In this document: piece by piece, positions 21,551-32,299 of the stretch
Layout of the letters: every line of letters starts with the position of its first letter
Position numbering within the stretch: position 1 is the stretch's first letter
Origin: Apiotrichum sp. Y4204
Taxonomy: Eukaryota > Basidiomycota > Tremellomycetes > Trichosporonales > Trichosporonaceae
Length of the DNA stretch: 64,000 nucleotides
Assembly: GCA_025531455.1 (NCBI GenBank)
Contig: JAMYHL010000022.1
Span: forward strand, 248,001 to 312,000
Direction of reading: 5' to 3'
The notes under the pieces: generated by a model
Told to the model about the DNA's origin: nothing
The model's input: only the letters and a program-made list of their open reading frames with translations
Databases searched by the model: none
Translations under genes and position numbers: made by a program

Positions 21551-24484
21551 TCACGCCAGATAGTTGCTTGAAAGTCAGCATCAAGTCTGGGGGAGAATCC
21601 AAGTGACTCACTAGGTGTCCTTCTCGCTGCCACGCTCAAGATACTCCTTGTCGATAAGATAGTCGATGGCCTTCTTGATCTCCGCCACCTTGGGGGTAAA
21701 CTTGGTCGAGATCGTGGCGGTGACTTCCTGGATGAGAACCTGGTGCTTCATGGTCTGGCGTCAGCGGTATCCATGCAGCTGACATACCTTGCGAGCCTTC
21801 ATCAGACGGACGATAGTTGCCTGGTAGACAAACTTGCGGTCCTCATCGACAGCCTGAAGGACCTCGGTTGCCTCTGCCTTTTGCTCGGCACGGACGGGCT
21901 GGTTGAGGTTGACACGAATCTTCTTCGACTTGAAGTCTAGACATGTTAGCGCGAGGACGGGTAATAGCACTCACTGAGGTTCAAATCGTACGTGTCACCA
22001 GACTGAAGAAGCACCTTTGCCTTGACTAGAAGAGCCATCTGCGGCTTGAGGATGTTTTCGGAAATTTGAGTTCCAGTTTGAATATCTTTGAAGGTCAAGC
22101 TGTCGTTCTCGTTGAATTGAGTGAGAATCGCCATCTGGTACGCTGAGGTCATGAAGATGAACTTCTGCGACAGGTAGGTCGTCCGCAGCTCCGTCTTGGA
22201 CACATGCCAGAGCCATGTCAACTTGCGTCCGGAGTGCACGTCGTTGTAGAACTTGGTGAAGCGGTCGTACAGGCCCTGGATCTCACGTGGAACGGAAAAG
22301 TCGGTGTTCTGTGGCGCAAGCGGCCAGAAGTTTGTACCCAGAACCATGATCGTGAAGTCGACGTCGTCGGTGTGGTTACCGTTCCGCTCCTTCTCCTTGA
22401 ACTTCTCAGTGACATCCCGCGAGAGGCTGACGTCCGAAAACATGCGGGTGAGCTTGTTGGTGTAGTCGTAGCCGGAAACCTCTTTGAGTTTGGAAATCAT
22501 ACTACTCTCCGCGTCGTCCGAAGCCGAACCAGCGTTGACCAGACGTTGAGCAAGCTTCTTCTGGTAGAACTTTTGGAACACGTCCTTGTCGTCGATGAAC
22601 TTGAAAATCTCCATGGCCTGGTTGAGGGCCTGCTCAAGCGAGTCGGCATCGAGGTCCTTGTTGTTCTTCCGCAGAAGCTGGTCGCAGTAGGACGCGAGCA
22701 GCTCGGGTGACTTTGTCGAAGCCTTGGCAGCAGCATTGGAGTTTGTGAACTCGCGGCAAGCCTTGTCCAGGCTCGCGTTGAAGCCAAGCTCTCCACGGAA
22801 TGGCCCATTGACAATCTCGCCAAACTTGCTGTGAACCCCAAGCAATGCCTCGATGTAAGCCTTAGGCTCAAGTACCTCGGCCTTGCCCGCCTCATTGACT
22901 GCCCCAGGTGCGGGGATAACACGCTCCACGGCGGCCAAACCCGCCTTCTTGACGTGCTCCTCAAATTTCTTGCGCAAAGGCTCCAGACCCGTCGATACCC
23001 GCATGAGAAGGCCGTACATGCGCGCAAGATCGGCCTCGCGGTCCGCATCGAGCAGCGGCTGGAATTCGTCCCACATGATCCTCTGGTGTTCCTGGATAAG
23101 GACCTGCTCGCACTTCTCCTTAAGCTGTGGGATTAGTATCGAACAGCCAGATGATCAATACTCACCTCCTTCCTGGTACTGTCGTGGAGGTAAAGGTTTA
23201 TCCTGTCCGCCTCCTCGGCCAGTCGTCCCTCTGCCTTCTTCATGTAGTCCGGAACTGAGTGCGAGGTCACGAATGCCTTAGACTCGTCGCGGTAGTAGCG
23301 CTCAGTAGCCTGAATGAAGTACGTCTGGAAGTTGCTCTGATAGACGTCCAGGTTCTGACGCTGAGCGTCGGCGTCGTCAATGCCAAGAGCGACTAGTCCT
23401 GTCAGCACCTCGCGCGTGTTTATGATGTCTCACCATAGCTCTCCACCACCTTCTTGATAAGGCTGTTATCAACCGGCTCGCCGTTACGCTGCAGCTCAAT
23501 CTGCTTGAGTACCGCCTGCGTGAGGCGGGAAGCCTCACCAGTCTCCTTTTGGATATGGTGGAAGAAGTGGTGCTTCCACTGCAGAAGAGCAAGCTGCAAA
23601 TGTCAGATGCCAGTACGGAATTGGGGACTTACAGTGTAGACGGTGTAGACGTCGCTCCGGTTCTCGTCCCGCTCACGACGAACCCAGTGCTTGTTCAGGT
23701 AGTTGAACAGTTTGTGGACGTAGCCAGCTCCGGTCGTGTAGCGGTCCCACTGCTTTGCGTAGTATTTGAGGAGCTCAAGGTCATTGAGCTTCTCGCCCTC
23801 CTGCGCCATGTAAGCTCGGTATTCTGTGAACGCGCCCTTGACACGCAGACTTACCTCACGTATCTGTTGGCAATGCTCAGTCAGATACATCCGCAACTTG
23901 CGGTATAGGTCTCCGCCCTGGAGGCTCGCGCCGCCCTTCTGGGTAAAGGTGACGCTCGTAGTCTTGCTGGACACTGTGCAATAATCGTAGATCGACGTGT
24001 AAAGCAAAATGTAATACTGCCAGGACATTCCGAGATGGAGCCTGGACTGTCAGTGGGAACCGTGGGACGCAGGACGCGCGGCTAGTGTGCAGTGGTGCTC
24101 CTCACCAATACCCACCTTGTCATGATGTGCTCCACGCCTGTCTGAAGGAAGAGCCAGGCCGTCTAAACAATCAGCATTGATCAATCAGTCATAATTACGA
24201 GCGCGCCACTGGCGAGAGCGCTGCACTCCAACGTACGTTAAGGTCGGCATCTCTGGAGGAAGGTCAGCGCAACTTCTCAATGAGTGGTATTGGGTGTCGG
24301 ATGTGACAGAATATCCCATGTTCTAGATAGAAAACTCGAGCAAAGATATAGATATCATCTGCACACGAGTCTTTGGGTCCTCGAGGCAATAACGCCCGGC
24401 CAACAAAGGTACTTACTTGGGAGGCTTGTCCGCCTTGGTCGGCTCACGCCACGCGCCGGCGGAAGAGGACGCGGCGGCGGACAT
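21551..24484 (-). CDS. Cullin-1 (Cdc53), scaffold of SCF ubiquitin ligases
   Basis: Eleven exons on the minus strand: 24484-24417, 24252-24237, 24162-24116, 24041-23855, 23800-23633, 23593-23434, 23398-23166, 23124-21975, 21936-21788, 21754-21612, 21566-21551, encoding 778 residues. Cullin repeats occupy the N-terminal half (LLKYYAKQWDRYTTGAGYVH, YLNKHWVRRERDENR). The C-terminal half has the cullin homology and winged-helix regions, with the neddylation site IVRLMKARK (acceptor Lys about 723) and the tail KEYLERGSEKDTYNYLA. Cullin-1 holds Skp1/F-box receptors at one end and Rbx1 at the other, and Nedd8 attachment activates it. The true end is only reached through a last 16-nt exon: stopping at the TAG at 21611 would lose the conserved YNYLA. 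Exon 2 is also 16 nt. Introns run 33-164 nt. Confidence 0.92.
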
Positions 24485-25144
24485 TGGTGTTGTGAATGGG
24501 AGTGTCTGTAGGTAGGTGTAATGGACTGATGACGAGAGTAGAAACGATGAAGGGAATCGACGGTTGGTGTTGAAGAGAGTTGAGGACACGGCGTTGTCAA
24601 GATGGAGACAAGAGTGAAGAGAGCAAATGAACAGAGTCTAGTCAGCGCGTCTGACGCTGTCTTCTGGCGTGTGTCTCTCAAGGAGGTGATCACGAGTGGC
24701 GGCAGCCTTGCGGCCCTCGGCGCAGGTTGAATCATCAGGAGCAAAGAGCACACATCAGCACAGCTTGGTGGAACGGAATCAAATTGAAGTCACCTACTTG
24801 GATCCTTAGAACCTGGGGGATCCGAGCTCCCACGAGACCGCAAAGGCGCTTCTGTCGCCGAGCGACCTCGGAGCTCGGAGCCGCGTCGAGTGAGACCACT
24901 TGCTGGTGAATACGGTGTAACCGCCCGCCAATCTTGACTGCTTACGGCTGGCGTTGTGTCTCTATATACTGTATGCTGTGCAACAAGTTGGGGTACATGC
25001 GCGTGCCAGCCCGCTGGCCACTCGAGTTCGACTGTGGGTTCGTCCCTCTCTCCTGCCCCTCTTCGTCCTGTGGGGGTTGAGTGAATGACATTGTACATGA
25101 CGCCTATAGTAGTAATAACATAATAACAAGCCTTCGGAGAACAT
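24485..25144. promoter_or_regulatory. Upstream region of CUL1
   Basis: About 660 nt between the 3' end of CWC15 and the CUL1 start, both on the minus strand. It must contain the CUL1 promoter and the CWC15 3' UTR. On the minus strand the 200 nt next to the CUL1 start is C/T-rich (TCTCTTCACTCTTGTCTCC), like other leaders in this window. No exon is seen. Confidence 0.45.
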
Positions 25145-26184
25145 CTACTTGATGAACCTGTGGTGTCAGCACTGACCGAAAACATTACAAAGCAGTGTCC
25201 CGCATTGCAAGATGGCCCTAGTAGCTCAAGGACTGATCGCAGTGGTTGGCGACCCTAGATAGAGCCTGAAGCTCAAGATCCATTGACTCACTTGTGCATG
25301 AACTTCTTGTGAAACTCAGACCGCAAGAGATCGTTGACAAATTCGCCCTTCTTCGGCTTGTCATTGACGCCGGCCGCCTGGTTCTTGAAGATGAGGTCGT
25401 CGTCCCAACGACGCTTAACAGCAAATGTGGAAGTTGTGCTAGCTGCCGATGGGGACTGGCCAAGAGCAGCCTGGAGATTCAAAAGAGGATTTCCTGTTGC
25501 AATCTCGGCCTCGCGGTCGGCTTGGTTAGCAGCGTTCGCCTCAGCCTCCTGCGAATGTCAGATCGCGCCGGTGCAAAAGCCACTCACCAAACGGGCCTTC
25601 TCCTCTGCTCGCTCCTGCTTGATGCGTGCAAGTTCTGCCATCAAAGCCGCTGTGTCATCCTCGTCGTCGCTGTCGTCGCTGAGAGTTAGCGCCTGCCGTC
25701 CAGAAAGGACTCACTCATCCGAGTCATCGTCGTCATCGTCGTCGTCGTCATCGTCATTGTCACCGGCAGCAGCCTTCCCCTTGCCCTTGTCCTTCTTCTC
25801 ATCCTCTTCATCGTCCTCCTCCTCATCATCACTGTCGTCCTTGTCGAGTTCGGCCGCCTCTTCGAGGATTTTCCTCCGTTTCGCGCGCTCGTCATCCTCG
25901 TTGCCGTTCGAGCTCGTACCGTTCTCAATCTGCGCCGCGCCAGCAACGGGAGGAAGCGGGGGGAGTCCAGCGGCCTTCCGCTTCTTCTCCTCAGCCGCAC
26001 GTTCTGCCGCCGCCAGCTCGGCACGCAGATCACGCCGCTGCACGTCGCCAGTGGTCGTCTGGCCGGGCTGTCGGAACTTGAGCTTCGTGTGGGACGCAAG
26101 GCCATATTTCGAAACTTGCTGCGACCCGACCTTGGTCTCCTTGCCCATGGCCGGAGCCCATGTGGGACGATGCGCGTCAGACAT
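25145..26184 (-). CDS. Cwc15/Cwf15, spliceosome (NineTeen complex-associated) factor
   Basis: Four minus-strand exons, 26184-25715, 25678-25588, 25548-25292 and 25157-25145, encode 276 residues. The N-terminus [16 protein letters not shown] and the stretch [20 protein letters not shown] are conserved Cwc15 features. The middle is an acidic Asp/Glu run (about 110-165). The C-terminal block reads [35 protein letters not shown] and ends in IK. Cwc15 belongs to the Prp19/CDC5-associated set in active spliceosomes. The final exon is just 13 nt and supplies the family-typical FIK ending; without it the frame would end at the TGA overlapping the donor at 25291. That last intron is 134 nt. Confidence 0.9.
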
Positions 26185-26615
26185 GATGCCTTAGTGAGAG
26201 ATTGGAGAGGATGGTTGAGAGTGTGTTGTCGTTTTGATGGAATGGATGGCAAACAGCACTCAAAAGGCACGAACGAGTTTGAATTCTGGGTCTCCATAAT
26301 GGTGGCTCAGTGATTAGCCTGGTCATGAAGGTGATTGTGGCACGGCCTTTTGCTTCCGTCGTTAAGCGCATCTTGGGGGGCCCCCGGCCAACAGCACCCT
26401 TCATAGGCCGATTATAGGACATTCAAAGCCTGACAACAAGGACTGCAAGGTGCAAAGGAAGCTGTGGTCACGCGTGCGATGATGCGAACGCGCATACAGA
26501 TCGTGAGCCGAACCGCCGAGCGGATCAAACCAGACGCCGAGGTATGCAGCAGGAGTGTACTAATGCAATGGTGAGCGAGCTATGTACCCGAGTGTCTACG
26601 TGAATGTCTACAGAA
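26185..26615. promoter_or_regulatory. CWC15 upstream region
   Basis: 431 nt between the CWC15 start and the 3' end of the next minus-strand gene. It should contain the CWC15 promoter. A GGGGGGCCCCC palindrome lies at about 26375-26385. No coding sequence is recognised. Confidence 0.4.
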
Positions 26616-27692
26616 TTAGGCCTTGATCTGGCCCAACCAGCCAAGAATTCCGCCCTTGCTAGACTCTGGCGCGGCGTTGTTTTTGGTTTCAGCCGCCTGA
26701 GCGTCCGCGGCGGCGGCGGCAGCGGAAGCCTCCTCCTTCTCAGCAGCGGCAGCGTGGGCGGCGGCGAGCTGGGCTGTCTCGATAGCCTGTAGGCGAAGCT
26801 TCTCCGCGCGGCTAACTCGTGGGGCGGCTTCCGTCTTGAGTTCGTCAACCTGGACCTCCTTGACAGCTTCCGGCGCCTTGGGGGCGCGCTTCGGAGGCTC
26901 GGAAACAGGTGCAATCACCTCCTCCACGACCTCGGAAACGACTTCCTCCTCGGGTACAAGCGGCTCCATCTCGAGGCGCTTGAACTTGTCGGCAACACCG
27001 GAGAAACCACCGTTGAAACCACCATCGAAGGCTGCGAGAGCACGAACAATCGCGTCGTCTTCCCTCCGCTCAGCCTCGGTGGGCTCGATACGCTGTGTGC
27101 GGGCGCGGGTGGGACGCGGTTCGGTTTTGCGGAGTTCGACATTGAAGCGGATGGTGCCCTTGCCGGGTAGGGACCGTGGGTCGGTGGGGTGACGGAGAGC
27201 CGCCTCGATCTCGGCATACGTTGGTCCAACGGCAAGTGTCGAAGGACGAGACAGGACAGGAGAGGCGATTTCAAGAGTAAGCGGCTCCTCGAGTTTGGCG
27301 GGACGAAGGAGGGTGAGGAAGATGGTGTGGAGGGGCTTGAGGGTGTCGGCGTCCTTGGGCACCTGAATGGAGAGGACGGGGCCGAGGCGCTCCTCCACTG
27401 CGCGCAGCATAAGCAGGGCATGCACGGTGGTGGTAATAGGAGTATGCGATTGAATCACATAATGAGATTCTCCTTTCGACGGGTCAAGATCAGGATGCGG
27501 GATGGTGACTAGAGAGCGCGATCCGTTGGGAACTCGACGGGCGACGACGGGAGCGAGGGATGCCTTCAGAGCCGGGCGAGATGTCGAGGCCACGGGGATC
27601 GCTGCCCGGGATGCGACGGCGCGCAGTTGCCTCGAGACAGTGACGGCGGGACGCATTGTTGCGGTGAGAAGTAGGATAGCTGTGCTTGTCAA
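26616..27692 (-). CDS. Unknown protein, probably mitochondrial
   Basis: A single uninterrupted frame of 358 codons. An internal Met at 27656 (MRPAVTVSRQLRAVASRAAI) gives a better mitochondrial presequence and may be the true start, making 346 residues; the presequence is rich in Arg, Ala and Ser and free of acids up to about RSLVTIPHPD. The middle (TVHALLMLRAVEERLGPVLS, then PLHTIFLTLLRPAKLEEPLT) looks folded. The C-terminal third is Glu/Ala/Lys-rich with a likely helix and ends GGILGWLGQIKA. I do not recognise the family. It could be a lineage-specific mitochondrial ribosome or translation factor, but nothing in the sequence proves that. It is divergent from the SYLF gene. Confidence 0.75.
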   Translation of the reverse strand: MTSTAILLLTATMRPAVTVSRQLRAVASRAAIPVASTSRPALKASLAPVVARRVPNGSRSLVTIPHPDLDPSKGESHYVIQSHTPITTTVHALLMLRAVEERLGPVLSIQVPKDADTLKPLHTIFLTLLRPAKLEEPLTLEIASPVLSRPSTLAVGPTYAEIEAALRHPTDPRSLPGKGTIRFNVELRKTEPRPTRARTQRIEPTEAERREDDAIVRALAAFDGGFNGGFSGVADKFKRLEMEPLVPEEEVVSEVVEEVIAPVSEPPKRAPKAPEAVKEVQVDELKTEAAPRVSRAEKLRLQAIETAQLAAAHAAAAEKEEASAAAAAADAQAAETKNNAAPESSKGGILGWLGQIKA

Positions 27693-28100
27693 CTCTCAAT
27701 GTCCCAAATCGCAAAGTCGGTCTGGACATGCAAAAGTCGGCCGTTGGCTCGGGAAATCCCACTTTTCGTGGTTTTACACGAATCATTAAAAATGAAATGA
27801 TCATTCATCTCCCATGCCACGACTGGTCACAGCGGAATTAGAGTTATCATTAAAGAGACCACAGAGGGCCCAGCCCCACACGAACTGCCAGGTATGCTAA
27901 TGCACGCTAGTAGGATACTCAAGTATTGTGGCACAGTGCGCAGCCGGCAATGACGTTGGTCGTCGTGCAGTTGTGCCTCCCACACCTTCCTTCGATACCA
28001 ATCTCTTGCCACCAACATCCATATTGCAACTTCAACATACCTTATCTCTCTCGTCCATCCCATTTATCTCTCCTCCTCTAGTCAATCCAAAGCACGAATC
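27693..28100. promoter_or_regulatory. Divergent promoter, mitochondrial unknown / SYLF gene
   Basis: About 400 nt between two divergent start codons. The SYLF-proximal 120 nt is CT-rich (TCTCTCTCGTCCATCCC), consistent with leader DNA. An AT-rich stretch with TTAAAAATGAAATGATCATT lies near 27785-27804. Both promoters are presumably here. Confidence 0.5.
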
Positions 28101-30250
28101 ATGTCCAAGTTTGGAGGCTTCTTTGACAAGGTCAAGGCGCAGGCGACAATCGCAGGCAACCAGGCGAGCACCATGTTCCAAGTGAGTTGCTTGCCGTGGA
28201 CAAAGGGAGGCGAGATAGATGGGACCCCAACATTGCGGCCTGTGTCTGGTGTAGTGGTGGAAGTATTGATCGTACCATACTGGATACGTCTCGCTTTATC
28301 CCAGTACTCTCAGTTCCCAGTTATATTTACTTTCTCTACCGGGCTGGGATGCAGTGTCGGAGGGCATTGGAGCTACAAACAACACACGTGCTCCAAGGAG
28401 CCATCCACACGCTGACTGCGATCGTGCACCAATACCTTCGTTCCGTTGAGAATTGATGACCGAGCAACCACAACAGCTTTGAATTCTGCAACAGCGTGTG
28501 ATGAGATCTTACGGATCTCAAGATTGTGCAGAGATGTGAAGCCGCATCAAGCTTCACATTTCCGAACCTGTGCTGAAGGCCGAAGGATTTGAGGAATCTA
28601 TAACATGGCATTGTGCCCGAACTGACACATGCAGGAGAGCAGCACGCGTGCCGCTGAGGGGTCCTCCTCATTCATGCAAGGATTCACTCTTCCCGGCGAG
28701 TGCAACAAAGCGGCAAAGATTCTTCAGAGCTTCCTTGGTACGCTGAGTGTGTCGGATGGTTTCTCACATCGCAGCGGACCCTTCCCACCCGGACTCGGCG
28801 CTCAATGCTATTCCCAAGGAGGTGCTTCTTCGTTGCAAGGGTGAGTGTCGGTTGGGAAGCGTCTACTCCTGCTGTCACGCGTCGTACCCATCTCCCACGG
28901 TATGAGGCGCTAGCTGACATCAGGTCTCGCGGTATTCACCATCCTCAAGGCCGGCTTTGTATTTAGCGGGAAGGCTGGATCTGGTATTGTTGTTGCGCGC
29001 CTCCAGGACGGCAGCTGGAGTGCACCTAGCTGTATTGCCACCGCCGGTGAGTGAACCTCCTTTGGTGGATCGGAGAGGGTCTCTTACTCACGCTTAGGTG
29101 TTGGATGGGGTCTTCAGATTGGTGCCGATATCACTGAAGTTGTGATGGTGCTCAATTCTGAGGAGGCTGTTAAGGCGTTCTCCCGTGGTGGAAATGTCAC
29201 TATTGGTGGCAGCATCTCCGCTGCTGCGGGTCCCATTGGAACAGGTGGCCAGCTGGCAGGATCGTTGGTTAACCCGGCACCGATCTTCAGCTACTCGCGT
29301 TCAAAGGGTGAGTTGTCTTGATTCTCCGTGGGCTGTTCATTGGTTGGTTGGTGTGGAGAAAGGCCCTCTCAATAGGTGTTCGCTATCTGTTGAGGTCATG
29401 TGGGGTTGAGAAGGTGTTGCCCACAGCGCATCACATGTTCAAGCGCATCTGAACAGCACACAATCAGGTGTGGTACAATACGGCTGCCCCATTGAGAGCA
29501 ACATGACCGTCGTGTCTTCCGAGCTACGTCGAATTGGAGGCATGTGTGTCATCATGAGTCTGATGCCTTGCGGACAGAGTCTGTATGGTCTATTGCTGTG
29601 GGATCAGGCTCAGTGCCATTTCCTAGGATAGAAATGTGGTCGTTGCCGTTCGACGTCCGTGAGAGCCAAACAGACATGTTGCAATGTTGGATATTGGACT
29701 TTGATGATCTGTTGGATGATCTCCACCATTCTCCTTGCTGCTCACCCTGTGATGATGATCACCATTTGACCTCCGAATTTTGCACTTGGATGTATGCAGC
29801 TGACGCACCCAGGTCTATTTGCGGGTCTGTCGCTTGATGGCACTATTCTTGTCGAGCGGTTCGACGCCAACCACTCCTTCTACGGAAGTAGCATCTCCAC
29901 AACGGATATCCTTACGTGCGTTTCATCCTCGTGCCCTCCATGTTTGGACGATGTCGTTGATGTCCTACCACTCGGGCGACGATGTGCAGCAACAGGTATA
30001 GCGCTAACTGATATAGTGGCCGTGTGCCTGCTCCGGAGATCGCGTCGCCGATGTACGACATTATTGAAGGTTAGTTGCTCGCCGCACGCTTTGCGTGTGG
30101 CACCCTTCCCGTCCTACCCTTACTGACTGGAGTTCAGCCGCGGAAGGCCTGGACGAGGCGAGTTACCAGGAAGGATACTCGACAGGTGCGCAACAGGGTG
30201 CCGCCGGCGACAACAAGAACACCGTATTTGACTCGGCTGGTGCTCATTGA
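28101..30250 (+). CDS. SYLF-domain protein (Ysc84/SH3YL1-like)
   Basis: Eight exons, 28101-28181, 28635-28737, 28775-28840, 28924-29046, 29098-29307, 29813-29915, 30017-30069 and 30138-30250, join in phase to 283 residues. The SYLF domain fills most of the protein: LAVFTILKAGFVFSGKAGSG, then GVGWGLQIGADITEVVMVLN, GGNVTIGGSISAAAGPIGTG and LFAGLSLDGTILVERFDANH. SYLF domains bind phosphoinositides and, in Ysc84/Lsb3, actin at endocytic patches. The usual C-terminal SH3 domain of Ysc84 is missing: the protein ends in a short Gly/Ala/Asn tail (STGAQQGAAGDN...). Introns 1 and 5 are 453 and 505 nt, about ten times the local norm; intron 1 has RNA-like hairpins. The start ATG follows a CT-rich leader. 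Confidence 0.87.
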
Positions 30251-30460
30251 GGGGCCAAGTAGTGTGCGCGTGTTTTATGGGATGCCGACGATGGATGGAT
30301 TGCACCAAAGCCGTGAACGGGCTGTCGCTTCGGCAGTTGAGCGGGAGGCCGAATCGTGGCCCAGCATAAGCCGTGGAGTCTTGAGCTCATTTCATTGGAA
30401 TACGGAGGCGCGCGAGGCAGCCACTGAATATGTCAGTGGCAGGAGTACAGTACCGTGCCA

Positions 30461-30576
30461 TATATCGCTCAAAAACGCGTTCAGTATATCACGCACTGCT
30501 GGCTAAGTATCGCTCATTGCTCGCCTACAGTATATCGCTCACCATGGTATATCGCTCACCATAGTATATATCGCTT
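30461..30576. repeat. Scattered TATATCGCTC repeats
   Basis: The 10-mer TATATCGCTC occurs at 30461, 30531 and 30548, with the near-copies TATCGCTCA at about 30508 and TATATCGCTT at 30567. Five copies in 116 nt, unevenly spaced, lie about 200 nt downstream of the SYLF gene's stop codon. Confidence 0.7.
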
Positions 30577-32299
30577 AATCGTCGTGAAACTGCAGTATGC
30601 TACAGCGGCATTCCCCATCCTGCTTACGGGGACCCCGTTTCTGTTGCCGCGCTCATGTTACGACGGAATATATGACCATCGAGTGAGAGCGAGGCACAGG
30701 GGTGGTAGCACTTTCTCGCCCAGTGCCCACCGTTCCTGGACCTTGCGGTGAGAATAGCGTTTGTGGTGGCTGGTGAGGGTCTCGACGGCGCTGACGGAGG
30801 TGGCTCCGCAAGCGTCTCGGTATGTGTCACTCTCAAACTAACCTTGCATGAACGGGGTGTACGAGAGGAATGTGATAGTGCAGCGTAAAACGCTCAGTCA
30901 GGAGTTGCGGAACTTCCGCGGGGGTGCTCTCCACTTCGCCATTCCATGTCTATTTCGGCTGTCTCGCCATAAATTGGGAACGGCATCGCCCGCCGGCGCG
31001 TCGCGAGCCATTCGCCTTACTGGCCTCGTTGACTTCGCTATTGATACAATTGTGCGGAATGCTGGAACTCTATTCAGAGTCCGCACACGGAATGAGTAAA
31101 TGATGACGTGAAACGGTACGTTGGGGCGCGTCGCTTAGCCCGTCCTCGTGGAGAGGATAGGGGACCGCGCCAAAGTAACCGACAGACGGTCACCTTCCCC
31201 GTCCAGCGGGCAGATGAGTAGCTATCGATCATCAGGAAAATTCCGGTGTCTAACCTACGGTACTGCGGGAAAGGGATCGACATGCCGCACGGCTCCACTC
31301 CGATCTACTGTAGACTTGCGGACTGATCACAGAGAAACTATTGAGCCAATGGGTGCCGTTGTAGTGTGGGGAGCTGAGATTGACCACAGGCATGTGAAGT
31401 ACTGCCCGGCAGCACGCTGAGTGATACGCCGATACGTCGGTCAGCCTACGATGCGGCGCTTAGTGTGGCGGAATGCGCAGTCATCACGAACCCACACAAG
31501 CCAATGTTGTACATGGCGGACGCCGAAACTGTCTGCCACATGCGACCGTCTGGTAGCACATGAACATGAGTGCACAGATATGTGACAAAGGGTCATGGTA
31601 AGAAAAACAGTATGATATTAACTGAAGGGAAAGAAACAGAAAACCAAAAAAGATTCGCCAAGAAAGAGTGGGCCTGATGTCTGCACCACCTTCTGAAAGC
31701 TCTCCTGCAGGCCAGGGGAGGTAACGACAGGAGAACAAAGGTGGAGATTGCCGCTGAGGGAGCCTCTACAGAAAAATAATATCATTCCCACTTCTAGCCA
31801 ATCTGAAGCGACAGCTCGCAGGAGACAAGAAGGACAAATCGCCGATATCAACAGGGATGTGGGGGTGACCCGGAGGTGATGAGCGGCGTTCTCTGAAGTC
31901 GACGCTCTGTTATTTTTAGTGAACGCACACATCTTGAAGAAAGTCGGTGCGTGGTCCTTTAGTTTGAAAGCATGATGAACAAGGTCTCGCACTTGTTGAC
32001 GCGCTCGACAGTCCGGTGCCATAGTGAACGGTAATGGACGGCCAACACCGCCACCTGTCTCGCACCAGATATGACGTAGCGGTGACACCCTCACGACAAT
32101 GATCACGCGATGCCGGAGGACGGCATCGACTAGTTGTTCCTAGTCCCGTTATCCTAAATGCAACTCTGCGATGTAAACGGATCATGTGGACGGTCCGTCC
32201 ACACGCGGTCCGGGGTATAATATGATAGCAACTACAGTAACTGGCGAGTTAGCAGAATCTCAATATCGCAACCAGGTCGCTGATTCGATCACGGATCTA

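Noticed and set aside
26373..26388. GGGGGGCCCCC palindrome as a terminator or mobile-element end
   Set aside because: Too short, single copy seen, and no accompanying repeat or target duplication.
29749..29803. GTGATGA and CTGA boxes in the fifth SYLF intron as a C/D snoRNA
   Set aside because: The CTGA is also the intron's branch-site word, spacing is short, and no terminal stem or D'/C' pair is convincing.
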